From Qipengyuania flava (GTDB taxonomy: Bacteria > Pseudomonadota > Alphaproteobacteria > Sphingomonadales > Sphingomonadaceae): 64,000 nucleotides of DNA. Of this stretch, positions 1-7,944 are shown one piece after another. Position numbers and translations under genes: made by a program. Within the stretch, counting starts at the first letter, position 1; each line of letters begins with the position of its first letter. The stretch lies in the NCBI RefSeq assembly GCF_019448255.1, contig NZ_CP080410.1, positions 1,302,001-1,366,000 on the forward strand, written 5' to 3'. The notes under the pieces were generated by a model. It was not told the DNA's origin. It saw only the letters and a program-made list of their open reading frames with translations, and made no database searches.

Positions 1-1
1 C

Positions 2-574
2 GCTGCCGGAAGAATCCCTGCGATCGGCTCGCTCGATCTGGAGGCGGGAGACGTCGCCTGTGACGCGGGTCGCTTGGCACTTACCGCCCAGCTACGGAGC
101 CAAAGTAACCCCAAGGTCTTCGCGGCAGGTGACGCTGCTGCAAATGGCCCGCCACTGACTCCAGTCTCCAGTAACGATGCCAAGGTCGTGGTAGAAAACA
201 TACTCGATGATACCGGTCGAACTCCGAACTATCGAGGGGTGCCAAGTGCACTTTTCACGGAGCCGCCGGCGGCCAGGGTCGGAATGCTGGAAAGCGAGGC
301 GCGTGAGGCAGGGCTGGATTTCACGGTGCATGCTGGCTCGCACCCTGGTTGGTTCTCGGCGAGGCGGCTGAACGAAGAGATCTACGGCCACAAGCTGCTG
401 GTCGAGAACGGAACGGGACGCATCCTTGGAGCCCACTTGGTCGGCCCTGACGCCGACGAGCTCGTCAATATCTTCGGCTTGGCCATGCGCCATGGGCTAA
501 ACGCGGACGACATCAAATCTACCATGTTCGCTTATCCGACGGCGGCCTCCGATGCAGGGTATATGTTGGGATGA
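2..574 (+). CDS. Pyridine nucleotide-disulfide oxidoreductase, C-terminal part (5' end outside window)
   Basis: The frame is already open at base 2, so this is the 3' part of a longer gene whose start lies upstream. The visible 190 residues contain the end of the FAD domain (VFAAGDAA, the FAD-binding aspartate motif seen in glutathione reductase and mercuric reductase relatives), then the dimerisation domain ending in FAYPTAASDAGYML. Family enzymes transfer electrons from NAD(P)H through FAD to a disulfide or metal ion. The usual HPT...E dyad of this domain is replaced by YPT...D, so classical disulfide chemistry is doubtful, and the CxxxxC motif would lie outside the window. It overlaps the next gene by 4 bp (ATGA), so the two are probably co-transcribed. 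Confidence 0.85.
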   Translation, partial: AAGRIPAIGSLDLEAGDVACDAGRLALTAQLRSQSNPKVFAAGDAAANGPPLTPVSSNDAKVVVENILDDTGRTPNYRGVPSALFTEPPAARVGMLESEAREAGLDFTVHAGSHPGWFSARRLNEEIYGHKLLVENGTGRILGAHLVGPDADELVNIFGLAMRHGLNADDIKSTMFAYPTAASDAGYMLG

Positions 575-963
575 GCAACGCGGAAGCCACCAACAAGCGT
601 GACTTGGCCGCCAACCGTCTGCACCGCATCCTAATCTGGGGCGTGCCGTTTGCGGCGCTAATCGGCCTAAACTTTACCGCAGAACTTCTGCAACCGAACG
701 AGAGGGTGGAAATCGCGGCGGTGCTGTTCCTATGGATGGGGGCGGCGTGCTCGTTAAACGCTTTGCGTTGCCGTCGGCTTCACTGCATGATCGCAGGGCC
801 AGCATTTTTGATTGGTGCTGCGCTTCTTGCCATGGTGGCATTCGGCTTGGCTGATTTCGGGAAACACGGTCCAAGCGTCATCATCTGGGTCACGTTTGGG
901 GTAGTTGCTGGCAGCTTTATCGCCGAACGCATAGCAGGGAAGTATTGGCGAAGACCGGCGTAA
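571..963 (+). CDS. Small integral membrane protein, unknown function
   Basis: 130 residues with four predicted hydrophobic segments (roughly residues 21-38, 46-63, 70-90 and 100-118), a charged N-terminus and a basic C-terminal tail. I do not recognise a family. The start overlaps the stop of the oxidoreductase by 4 bp (ATGA), which suggests translational coupling and perhaps a shared redox or metal-related role. That functional link is inferred from context only. Confidence 0.7.
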   Translation: MSNAEATNKRDLAANRLHRILIWGVPFAALIGLNFTAELLQPNERVEIAAVLFLWMGAACSLNALRCRRLHCMIAGPAFLIGAALLAMVAFGLADFGKHGPSVIIWVTFGVVAGSFIAERIAGKYWRRPA

Positions 964-1497
964 GCTCAGGTTTCTGTTCACAGCGAAATAGAAACGAGAC
1001 CCTCTCCACCAAGAACCTTTTCAAAGCGAACACGAGCGGGTGGTCTCGATCAAGCAGACTGCCGTCTGCTTCTGCTGCGCAGTCGCCTGGGAGCGGACTG
1101 TCAGCAACCGGCCCAGTTTCAGTCATTCCGGGCGTCTACATTCGGTAAGATCCATCTCTCGCGTTTCATGAAAATTCGAAATCCCAAGGATCGTCATAGC
1201 GGCGCAATCTGAGCGCGCTTCGCGCAAATCCAGGTACCGCTGGCGCGGAAACCTGTCGTTGCCGTTGCAAGACCGCGCGTCTCGGTCGCGAAATCGGCAC
1301 GTTAGAAAGAATTCTGCAGAACCGAGAGTTTTCGAGCAATTTGTCCGCAAAGGTCTCTGACGGTCCGTAGATGCTTCAAAGCCGTAAAATCTCTGAAGAT
1401 TTACCTGAAATCCGGCTCAGACGAAGCCTTGTGTTCCGCTTCAAAGTTCTCATTATGTTCCATAGAGGGGCTGGCAATGTCAAAGTGAGAACGCCCA
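964..1497 (+). other. Non-coding stretch before the AlpA-like gene
   Basis: 534 bases with no convincing gene on either strand. The reading frames present are short, have no ribosome-binding site and look random. Its base composition is more AT-rich than its neighbours near the right end (about 1370-1480). The last 60 bases hold a candidate operator, listed separately. It is probably the regulatory or decayed part of a mobile element. Confidence 0.5.
1441..1492 (+). promoter_or_regulatory. Repeat pair upstream of AlpA-like gene, candidate operator
   Basis: TCAAAGT occurs at 1441-1447 and again at 1480-1486. GTTCTCA at 1446-1452 is matched by its reverse complement TGAGAAC at 1486-1492. The pair brackets the likely promoter just before the start codon at 1498. 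Small HTH regulators often bind such sites, so autoregulation by the downstream gene is possible. This is pattern-based only. Confidence 0.35.
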
Positions 1498-1704
1498 ATG
1501 TCCAATACCGAACGCATCATCCGACTTAAGACCGTACTCGACCGCACGGGCCTTTCGCGCTCAACCATTTATCGCAAGATCGCTGAAGGCACATTCCCTT
1601 CGCAAGTGAAGATCAGCGTGCATGGAGCGGGCTGGCACGAGTCAGCCATCAATCGCTGGATCGCCGATCCCGTTCACTACCGCGAAGAGGATTTGGCGGA
1701 ATGA
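1498..1704 (+). CDS. AlpA-family helix-turn-helix regulator
   Basis: 68-residue MerR-like/AlpA-type DNA-binding protein. The helix-turn-helix lies at about residues 12-30 (VLDRTGLSRSTIYRKI), followed by the family's typical wing with FPSQVKIS and an aromatic GW(H)ES...W segment. AlpA proteins control integrase or excision genes of P4-like satellite prophages and genomic islands. It overlaps the following small regulator by 4 bp (ATGA), and a repeat-rich candidate operator lies immediately upstream. Its position close to the proposed attachment core at 2111 suits a recombination-directionality or island regulator. Confidence 0.85.
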   Translation: MSNTERIIRLKTVLDRTGLSRSTIYRKIAEGTFPSQVKISVHGAGWHESAINRWIADPVHYREEDLAE

Positions 1705-1895
1705 GCGGCCAACAACCTGTCGAGCCGATCTGCGTCAGGGTCAATGACGCTGCCCGCATGATCGGTGTCGGGCGCACAAAGCTCTACGAGCTGATCTCCA
1801 GTGGCGAACTCGAAACCGTGAAGATCGGCAAGGCAACGCGCATCACGACAGCCAGTTTGCATAGGCTGGTGGAGCGCCATCGGGCGTTGAATTGA
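1701..1895 (+). CDS. Excisionase-type helix-turn-helix protein
   Basis: 64 residues forming a single excisionase/MerR-type DNA-binding domain: VNDAARMIGVGRTKLYELI, then a wing (SGELETVKIGKATRITTASL). Proteins of this HTH_17 type bind DNA near att sites and bias integrase toward excision, or act as small repressors. Its start overlaps the AlpA-like gene by 4 bp, so both are made from one transcript. It lies about 215 bases before the candidate att core, on the side away from the integrase. It may therefore belong to the element to the left rather than to the integrase-carrying element. Confidence 0.8.
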   Translation: MSGQQPVEPICVRVNDAARMIGVGRTKLYELISSGELETVKIGKATRITTASLHRLVERHRALN

Positions 1896-2028
1896 CCAAG
1901 TCGCTAACTCGCAATTGGACAGTGTCAGAACGTGCCATTATGTTGCGATCAGGCGCTCTGCGGACTGCCAACTTATTCAGCTTTTTGCCCAAAACGCTGA
2001 ACCGAACCACCGTTAAATGAACGAAAAT

Positions 2029-2052
2029 GTGGGGGAGAGTGTGGGGGAGGGC
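2029..2052 (+). repeat. Two 12-bp direct repeats, candidate integrase arm sites (left element)
   Basis: GTGGGGGAGAGT at 2029-2040 is followed at once by GTGGGGGAGGGC at 2041-2052, so the G5 runs are exactly 12 bp apart. The second G5 run begins 68 bp before the candidate core at 2111. Arm-type sites of tyrosine recombinases are short direct repeats flanking the core at such distances. A similar pair sits 71 bp before the far core (17714-17737). Confidence 0.5.
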
Positions 2053-2110
2053 TTACGCTTCTCTCAAGAATAGAATTGATTTCAAAGTGTTATTTTTCCG
2101 GTTCGATTCA

Positions 2111-2128
2111 AGCCCTGCCACCACCGCC
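2111..2128 (+). other. Candidate attachment core (left end of integrase-carrying element)
   Basis: AGCCCTGCCACCACCGCC matches 17799-17817 except for one inserted T. It lies between the two sets of G5 repeats and 157 bp upstream of the likely integrase start (174 bp from its first base). Integrases of this family usually sit immediately inside one end of their element, reading inward, as here. The single-base difference means the true crossover segment could be the shorter CCACCACCGCC. Confidence 0.5.
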
Positions 2129-2237
2129 CTCTGCCAACCTGTGCAAGCAAGTGCCAAAAACCCCGCAGAAATCTGCTATTCTGTCCAGAACAGGCCGGCG
2201 ATTGGTGCCAGCCTGTGCCACTGATTGCCACGATCGA

Positions 2238-2282
2238 CGGGGGCAACTTCGGGGGCTACGGTATTCAGGACGGGGGCAACGG
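2238..2282 (+). repeat. G5 repeats next to integrase start, candidate arm sites
   Basis: CGGGGGCAACTT (2238-2249), CGGGGGCTACGG (2250-2261) and CGGGGGCAACGG (2271-2282). The first two are in 12-bp register. The last copy plus one base, CGGGGGCAACGGT, recurs exactly at 17715-17727, beside the second core. The shared sequence ties this integrase end to the far end rather than to the GTGGGGGAG repeats at 2029. Confidence 0.5.
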
Positions 2283-2284
2283 TC

Positions 2285-3529
2285 ATGCGATCGGACGCCA
2301 AAGCGCGGAAGGCTCGCCCAGGCGAGAAAGATTACAAGCTGACCGACGAGAAGGGGCGCTTCCTGCTTGTCCATTCGAACGGCTCTAAGCTGTGGCAGCA
2401 CAAGTACCGTTTCGCAGGTAAGGAGAGTAAGGCGAGCTACGGGGCCTATCCCGAAGTGTCGATTAAGGAGGCACGCAACAAGCGGGACGAAACCCGCGCC
2501 CTCCTGCGGGACGGAAAGAACCCGCGCGTCGAGAAGCTACGCCAGGTGGCTTCTGCCGGTGTGGCATCGGAGCATACGTTCGAATCGCTCGCCCGCGAGT
2601 GGCATGATCTCCAAAGCGAGCGCTGGACCGACCGGCATTCCGGCAACGTCCTTCGCAGCCTCGAGCGTGATGTGTTCCCCATGCTCGGCGCGGTGCCGCC
2701 GGCCGATATCACCGCTCCGCTAGTGCTGGTCTGCTTGCGACAGGTTGAGGGGCGTCACGCGATCGAAACGGCGCGCCGCATCCGGCAGCGTATTTCGATG
2801 GTATTCGTATACGGGATATCGCTGGGGCTACTCTCGGAAGATCCCGCAGCGACGGTCAAGCCGGCGATGAAGCCGATGCGGAGCAAGGGCAGGCAACCGG
2901 CGGTCACTGAGATCGTCGAGCTGCGCGAACTGATCGAGAAGGTCGAAAGCAGCCCGGCCTATCCGGTGACCATCCTAGCGTCTCGCTTCCTCGCGCTCAC
3001 CGCGCAGCGCCCTGGCACGGTGCGACACGCCCGATGGGAGGACATGCTCAATATCTCTTTGGACGACGACGCTCCTGCCCCTAGCGCCATCTGGCATATT
3101 CCCGCCGATGAGATGAAGCTGACACGCGATCGCAAAGAGGACGTGGCGAACGACCACATCGTTCCTCTCGTTCCCGAAGCGGTGGCCGTCTTGCGGGCTG
3201 TGCGCGGGCTGTCGGGCAGGGCGGCGCTCGTTTGCCCCGGGCAGCGGCACACACACCGCCCACTATCCGAGAACGCCATCGACTATCTCTACAACCGCGT
3301 TGGTTGGCACGGGCGCCATGTGCCACATGGGTGGCGCGCTTTATTTTCCACGATCATGAACGAGCGCAGGCGCGAAGATCGCGCGGTGATAGACATGATG
3401 CTGGCACACGTCCCGAAGGATAAGGTTGAGGCAGCCTACAACCGCGCCGAACATATGACCCGACGGCGCGAGATAGCGATGGAATGGGCGGGCTGCTGCT
3501 CAAGGACGCGCGGCCAGTTGAAGCCCTAG
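2285..3529 (+). CDS. P4-type tyrosine recombinase (island integrase)
   Basis: About 414 residues: an N-terminal DUF4102 arm-binding domain (residues 1-80, with KLTDEKGRFLLV and SYGAYPEVSIKEAR), a SAM-like core-binding domain (about 95-190) and a catalytic domain (about 210-390). Visible catalytic parts are the first arginine box (QRPGTVRHARW, where family members usually have RPGE), HGWR, LAHV and the tyrosine in AAYNRAEH. It catalyses site-specific integration and excision. The ATG at 2285 is chosen over an upstream TTG at 2225 because the family N-terminus begins here. It reads away from the candidate core at 2111. No frameshift is seen, so it appears intact. Confidence 0.93.
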   Translation: MRSDAKARKARPGEKDYKLTDEKGRFLLVHSNGSKLWQHKYRFAGKESKASYGAYPEVSIKEARNKRDETRALLRDGKNPRVEKLRQVASAGVASEHTFESLAREWHDLQSERWTDRHSGNVLRSLERDVFPMLGAVPPADITAPLVLVCLRQVEGRHAIETARRIRQRISMVFVYGISLGLLSEDPAATVKPAMKPMRSKGRQPAVTEIVELRELIEKVESSPAYPVTILASRFLALTAQRPGTVRHARWEDMLNISLDDDAPAPSAIWHIPADEMKLTRDRKEDVANDHIVPLVPEAVAVLRAVRGLSGRAALVCPGQRHTHRPLSENAIDYLYNRVGWHGRHVPHGWRALFSTIMNERRREDRAVIDMMLAHVPKDKVEAAYNRAEHMTRRREIAMEWAGCCSRTRGQLKP

Positions 3530-3836
3530 TTATACTGGCTCGCCGAAGTTGACGGCGCTATCTGCATTGCGGTTCTTTGCAGCTCTAGGAACAGTTTTAC
3601 GCCCGAATCCGGCATCTGAGCTGAACCCAGAGGCGCGTCAATTCTGAGTTTGGAATCTCGCTGTCTGTTGCTCGCGCGAGTTCGACAAGAATCATTGGTC
3701 AGTAATGACGCAATCCGACCCCTCCATGTTACGAAAGCGCGCACAGCTTCACGCATGTCAATCTCCCTAGAAGCGTTAATATGTGTTGTCCTAACGCTAA
3801 TAAGAAAAAGAGGAAAAGCCGCTTCGGCGCGCAACG
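3530..3836 (+). other. Non-coding stretch after the integrase
   Basis: 307 bases that are more AT-rich than the flanks (for example around 3770-3820). A 102-codon frame on the minus strand covers it, but it overlaps the integrase end, lacks a ribosome-binding site and has no recognisable domain. I see no RNA gene or clear terminator. Confidence 0.4.
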
Positions 3837-5348
3837 CTAAGGCAGGACGATTGCCGCCTCACCCTCCGCTTCGGCGAGCATCAAGAGCCCTGACCCAGTT
3901 GACGTTATCTTGCCATGTCGGACCTGGTCGATGGTGAAGGACAAGGTGACGGCACCTACCCGAATTGCCCTGAGCGCCTGCCGTGCCTTCGACAGGACAC
4001 GGTCGTAATCCTCCTGGAAATCCTCGACCAGCGCTGTCTCGATTTCCGCTTTCACTTCCGGGCTGGAGACGACGCGAACCAGCAGGTCGCCGACATCGGT
4101 GTCCATGTCGCCAAAGATTTCGACGTCGCGGACGCTGATGATCTCGCTTCCGGCTTCGCTTATCGGGAGGGCCGTCAACCAGACGGTCCCGCGAGACCGG
4201 CCCCAAATCCGCCCGGTCACATTGCCGATCGGCTCCACTGTCGTCTCGACACCGACTGCCAGGCGCCCACCGTCGGTGGCGTAAAGCTCCACGCTCTCGA
4301 AATCGATCTCGAGCCGACCGAGGTCGTCGTTTGCTATTCCCTTCGCTGCGAGCCTTTTGAGAGCGCGAAGGATTACCGGTTCGACTTCGTCGTAGTCGGC
4401 AAGGATGGGGACCTGCAGAGAATAGCCCTCGGACCGTGCGACACCCTCATTGGGCGGCAAGGCAGAGATTGCGGGCCGTTCAGGACGCTCGCCAACCCTC
4501 AGCCCGGCATTGGCGCGAAGCATGACGTCAATCGCAAGGCTGTCGCCGCGAATACGGACGGCGCCGACCCCGGCGCCTTCGGGATCGAGGGTAAGCCACA
4601 CGGGCGGATTCTCGCGGTTGACCGATTCAACGGTGTGAACCTGCCGCCACAGCTTCTCGATGTCCGGGCGAACACGGACGGCGGCGATTTGAGCCGCAAG
4701 TTGCCTCTCGATCTTCGGCAGGATTTTCGCCAGCTCCGCGTCGGCTTGCCTGGTGAACCGGATGCGCTGGCCGACGAAATCGACGCCGGGCTCCTCGAAC
4801 CATTCGTAGGACAGGTCGATATCGGGTTGCAGTTCCCACCGCCGACCGAGGCCGAGCCGGGCGCGCATGGTCACCATGGCCGTAGCCGTAGCGGTTTCGC
4901 GTTTGATGATGTCGCCGATGTTGCGAATTTCGATGGTTGCATTGATCGGCATGCGGGCATGCAGGGTCGAACCCTCGCTTTGGGCGAAAGAGATTGATCC
5001 GCGCCTGATATTTCCCACAAGGTCGCAGCCGAAACGCGGCGTCTTGAACAGATTTTTCTTGAACAGCCTGACGGTTTCGCGCGGGACGCAATCGTCGACC
5101 CGTTCGTTGATCGTGACAAGGGTCCGGGGCACGTCCTTTTCCAGACCGAGGCGTAGCTCGCGCATCGGAACCGAAACGGACGTCACGACGACCGACTCCT
5201 GTTGCGCGTACTGCGGCGCGGCAGCGGAACGCGCGGGAACCGGGTAGTCCTCGATGCGGACTTGGTGGACGACGAGATAGTAGATCGCGGCCGCTATCGC
5301 TGCCGCAAGGACAAGGGCTGCGATGAGGAGCTTTCGCGAAAGTCTCAT
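3837..5348 (-). CDS. DUF4403 family membrane-anchored protein
   Basis: About 503 residues. An N-terminal signal anchor (LIAALVLAAAIAAAIYYLVV) is followed by a long periplasmic domain of the DUF4403 family, a mostly beta, TULIP/BPI-like fold found in Gram-negative envelopes and of unknown function. The start at 5348 (MRLSRK) gives a 4-bp ATGA overlap with the patatin gene. The longer frame to 5384 would run 40 bp into that gene. The pair is therefore almost certainly one operon, suggesting a joint role in envelope lipid handling; this role is inferred. Confidence 0.85.
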   Translation of the reverse strand: MRLSRKLLIAALVLAAAIAAAIYYLVVHQVRIEDYPVPARSAAAPQYAQQESVVVTSVSVPMRELRLGLEKDVPRTLVTINERVDDCVPRETVRLFKKNLFKTPRFGCDLVGNIRRGSISFAQSEGSTLHARMPINATIEIRNIGDIIKRETATATAMVTMRARLGLGRRWELQPDIDLSYEWFEEPGVDFVGQRIRFTRQADAELAKILPKIERQLAAQIAAVRVRPDIEKLWRQVHTVESVNRENPPVWLTLDPEGAGVGAVRIRGDSLAIDVMLRANAGLRVGERPERPAISALPPNEGVARSEGYSLQVPILADYDEVEPVILRALKRLAAKGIANDDLGRLEIDFESVELYATDGGRLAVGVETTVEPIGNVTGRIWGRSRGTVWLTALPISEAGSEIISVRDVEIFGDMDTDVGDLLVRVVSSPEVKAEIETALVEDFQEDYDRVLSKARQALRAIRVGAVTLSFTIDQVRHGKITSTGSGLLMLAEAEGEAAIVLP

Positions 5349-6535
5349 TCGCCCTTTTCTAACGAAGGCGGAGCGGAACGCCAAAAATCGCCCGTGCTGC
5401 CGATTTCGCGGCCAAGCTCGGCCAGTTCGTTCATATATGCAGGGTCGAATTCGGACGAGCGGTTCGCATTGAACTCTTCAGGTATGGCAATGGTTTTGAA
5501 CGCGATACCGTCGCGCCTGCTCTGCCAGTAGATGTTCTCGATATTGGACGTCAGCTGCGACTGCAGCAGCCCGTCGAGCGAACGCATCATGATCGGCAGC
5601 GTCTTGACGGGCGCAGGCGTGTACCGGCTCGCCACATTGGAGTTTCGGATGACGAATATCTCGCGCTCGATGTCGAACCCTATGGCCTTGTCGAGCGCTT
5701 CGATGTCGACGCCTGCAGGGTAGGCGAATATCTGGCTCGTTACCGCGCCATCGACATGAAGCTCGCTGAATGCCTTGCCCTTGGCATTCCACGATAGCGG
5801 GACGGGCGGGAAGAAACCCGGGATCGAAGCACTGGCGACGATGACGTCGCGGATAAGCTGGACGCCTGCCTCGCCCCGGTTGTCGGCGATTGCCCCGATG
5901 TCCCACACCACCGGGCGCAACGCGCCCAGATGCGTCGTAATGACCGACAGGGTTCGCCCCTTGCGGTGTTCCGCCGCGATCGCAGCGACCATTTCGGTCG
6001 TCAGATAGCGCGCCACGAGCGCGCGCAAGGGTGCGGTATCGCCGATTGCCGAGCCGAACAGCAGCCCTGCCGGACCTTTGTTGTCGACGATGTCCTGCAG
6101 CGTGATGGACGTGTAGGCGTCGACCATCTGCTCGTCATACGCCGGGCCGAGAAAGGCGAACGGCGCAATCATCGCCCCGGTGCTGACGCCGGTCACATAG
6201 TTGAAGCTCGGGCGCGTTCCAGACTGCGTCCAGCCTGCGAGCAATCCTGCTCCGAAAGCTCCGTTCGCGCTCCCGCCGGAAAGTACCAGGGCACTTTCCC
6301 TCGGTATCTCTCCGCGTTCGATCGCAGGCAAATGTAGTTCGCGCAGGAGCGGGGCGCGTGCCGCCAATGCCGCTTCGAGATTGGGCGGTGGTTCGTCGCC
6401 CCAGTAGCGTTCCGGCACAACCTGGGCGAAATCGACCCGAGCAAACTCGGAGGACGTGAGCGGGCTGTGCGAAACCGTTTGCGCGCATCCCCCTAGCGAG
6501 AATGCTGCAACACCGGCGGCGACCACCATGCGCAT
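5345..6535 (-). CDS. Patatin-like phospholipase lipoprotein
   Basis: 396 residues with a lipoprotein signal (SLGGC, lipidated Cys17). The patatin domain shows the oxyanion box GGSANGAFGAG (residues 87-97), the nucleophile elbow GVSTG with Ser118, and the dyad aspartate in VDGA (Asp262). All catalytic parts are present, so it should be an active acyl hydrolase of phospholipids, tethered to the envelope and probably facing the periplasm. It is followed directly by the DUF4403 gene with a 4-bp overlap. Secreted patatins act as toxins in some bacteria, but the lipoprotein anchor fits self-membrane lipid turnover better. Confidence 0.93.
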   Translation of the reverse strand: MRMVVAAGVAAFSLGGCAQTVSHSPLTSSEFARVDFAQVVPERYWGDEPPPNLEAALAARAPLLRELHLPAIERGEIPRESALVLSGGSANGAFGAGLLAGWTQSGTRPSFNYVTGVSTGAMIAPFAFLGPAYDEQMVDAYTSITLQDIVDNKGPAGLLFGSAIGDTAPLRALVARYLTTEMVAAIAAEHRKGRTLSVITTHLGALRPVVWDIGAIADNRGEAGVQLIRDVIVASASIPGFFPPVPLSWNAKGKAFSELHVDGAVTSQIFAYPAGVDIEALDKAIGFDIEREIFVIRNSNVASRYTPAPVKTLPIMMRSLDGLLQSQLTSNIENIYWQSRRDGIAFKTIAIPEEFNANRSSEFDPAYMNELAELGREIGSTGDFWRSAPPSLEKGE

Positions 6536-6545
6536 GGGCTTTGTG

Positions 6546-6926
6546 CTATCCTTGCTTGAACGCTTCGAGAGCCATGGAGTCCGGATTCTCGACGCAGAAT
6601 TCGATCGCGCTCACAATCCGCGCTTCGACTTCCTCGCTGTTTTGGGCGCTCTGCCCGGCTTGCCCTGCGGCGTAGCCATAAAGCATCGTGGAAGCGAAGG
6701 CGCGATCTTCGTCTTCGCTCGTTGAGAGGTCCCAGCAAGTGATTTGCGCGAGGTCGAATTCGACAGGCTCTGCAGGTGCTTCTGCGGTCTCGGCGGTTTC
6801 TTCGGTCGCTGCCTCGGCTTCGACGTTTGCTTCGCCGGTGTCGGCTTCTTCTGCCGCTTGCTGGTTGCAGCCGATCAATGCGACCGACAGGCCGACGGCG
6901 AAGGTGGATTTTGCAATGAAGTTCAT
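6546..6926 (-). CDS. HdeA-like periplasmic lipoprotein, copy 1
   Basis: 126 residues starting at 6926 (MNFIAKSTFAVGLSVALIGC); the longer frame to 7025 would overlap the upstream gene. Lipidated Cys20 is followed by an acidic Ala/Glu-rich linker (about residues 22-55). The C-terminal HdeA-like domain has two conserved cysteines (TCWDLST and EFCVENP), probably a disulfide, and the block EDRAFA...YGYAAGQAG. HdeA proteins are small acid-stress chaperones, but activity here is unproven. It follows the glycine-zipper gene by 37 bp. A second copy of this two-gene unit lies at 15896-16641. Confidence 0.75.
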   Translation of the reverse strand: MNFIAKSTFAVGLSVALIGCNQQAAEEADTGEANVEAEAATEETAETAEAPAEPVEFDLAQITCWDLSTSEDEDRAFASTMLYGYAAGQAGQSAQNSEEVEARIVSAIEFCVENPDSMALEAFKQG

Positions 6927-6963
6927 CGTTTTGTTTCCCTGAATCCTGGAGCGTTGGCTCGGC

Positions 6964-7341
6964 TCAATATCCTGACATGCAACGGTCGAGTTCGCGCTGG
7001 TAGCGCCTGCGCGCATCGCGCTCACGGTCGCGCTCGATGCTGCGGCGGATGATACCGCCGATCACCGCGCCCCTTGCCGCCCGGCGGGCTGCACGGTCCC
7101 TTTCGCGCTTGTTCGCGCCGAACACGCCGCTGATGACCCGGCCCCTGATGCCGCCGCGAATGGCGTCACCGACTACGTTTCCTTGACGATAGCGTCGCGG
7201 AGAATTGCCGTAATAATCGGCAATGTCGGCAGCACGCTGGCGGCAATATTCGTAGTCGCCGCGCTGGGCCGCTGCAGGCTGCTCGGCCGCGACAATCGTC
7301 AGCGCCCCGACCAGAGGAACCAGGAGTAATGATGGTTTCAC
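6964..7341 (-). CDS. Secreted glycine-zipper protein, copy 1
   Basis: 125 residues: signal peptide (to about residue 25, VAAEQPAAA), a cysteine-containing N-terminal motif (YEYCRQRA), a glycine-rich amphipathic stretch (GDAIRGGIRGRVISGVFG, then RGAVIGGIIR), a very basic Arg-rich segment and a final cysteine (LDRCMSGY). It is probably periplasmic or outer-membrane-associated with one disulfide. No function is assigned. It is the first gene of a pair with the HdeA-like lipoprotein, and the same order is repeated at 15896-16641. Confidence 0.7.
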   Translation of the reverse strand: MKPSLLLVPLVGALTIVAAEQPAAAQRGDYEYCRQRAADIADYYGNSPRRYRQGNVVGDAIRGGIRGRVISGVFGANKRERDRAARRAARGAVIGGIIRRSIERDRERDARRRYQRELDRCMSGY

Positions 7342-7397
7342 GGGTTTCTCCCTCCCTTTTGCAGCTTAATCAATTGGCTGCATGGGACAGGGGTAGA

Positions 7398-7829
7398 TCA
7401 CTCCTCGTCGGCGTTCACGTCGTGTAGTCTTCTGACAAACTCGATCAGATAGGCGGTGACGAGGCTGAAGAGGATCAGCCCATTTGCCGCGATCACGCCG
7501 GATAGCAGACGCCATTTGGGGCCGATCACGATGTCCCCGAAACCGAGCGTCGTGAACGCGACCGCAGAAAAATAGAGCGCTTCTTCCAGCGTCCCGAACA
7601 GGCCCAGGCCCACGAAGGCACCTGCCCACACCCATACGGACACAGAAAGCGCACCCAGCAGCCAGAGGGCGACAAGAGCCAAGGCAAAGGCAATGCGCAC
7701 CATACCCGCATTGCCGGCGAGCCGCGCCCCGTTATTCCTGAGTACTGCGCTGGCTGTGGCCATGAAACCGACGGTGATGAAAATCGATACGCACACCAGT
7801 GCGGACCCCAGGAGCAGCTGCGTGATCAT
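7398..7829 (-). CDS. Two-transmembrane ion channel (potassium channel family)
   Basis: 143 residues from the ATG at 7829, which has AGAGG about 11 bp upstream. An N-terminal segment (residues 5-30) and another at 45-68 precede a pore helix and the selectivity-filter-like TTLGFGD (residues 93-99), then a last membrane helix (110-130). TxGFGD differs slightly from the potassium signature TVGYGD but is common in bacterial two-TM channels. There is no regulatory domain. Four subunits would be needed for a pore. It is divergent from the RND adaptor gene with about 115 bp between starts. Confidence 0.82.
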   Translation of the reverse strand: MITQLLLGSALVCVSIFITVGFMATASAVLRNNGARLAGNAGMVRIAFALALVALWLLGALSVSVWVWAGAFVGLGLFGTLEEALYFSAVAFTTLGFGDIVIGPKWRLLSGVIAANGLILFSLVTAYLIEFVRRLHDVNADEE

Positions 7830-7944
7830 TTGTCGTAAGCCTCTAGGACATGGTATCAATCTGGTTCGGGGTATTGTCGCAGGTCTATCGTCTGAAGCGA
7901 TTCAAATTCAAGCTGAGGGCGGGATCGAAGGGATCGATCGGGGG

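Larger units (their letters stand above)
1896..2284 (+). other. Attachment-site region between regulator pair and integrase
   Basis: 389 bases without a gene. It contains two 12-bp G5 repeats (2029-2052), a candidate att core (2111-2128), and three further G5 repeats just before the integrase start (2238-2282). Left arm, core and right arm in this order resemble the layout of an attP site, or of two elements abutting at one core. Details are in the separate entries. Confidence 0.55.

Noticed and set aside
2-574. Mercuric reductase of a mer operon
   Set aside because: Only the C-terminal half is visible. The terminal vicinal cysteines of MerA are absent and no merR, merT or merP is nearby, so only a general oxidoreductase call is justified.
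945-1148. 67-codon plus-strand frame after the first membrane protein
   Set aside because: Starts inside the preceding gene, has no domain, and its sequence looks random.
2099-2128. T-loop-like GGTTCGATTC beside the left core, suggesting a tRNA 3' end
   Set aside because: No matching T-stem, acceptor or anticodon arm can be folded around it, and it is not repeated at 17799, so I do not call a tRNA.
3526-3834. 102-codon minus-strand frame after the integrase
   Set aside because: It overlaps the integrase end, lacks a ribosome-binding site and shows no family features.
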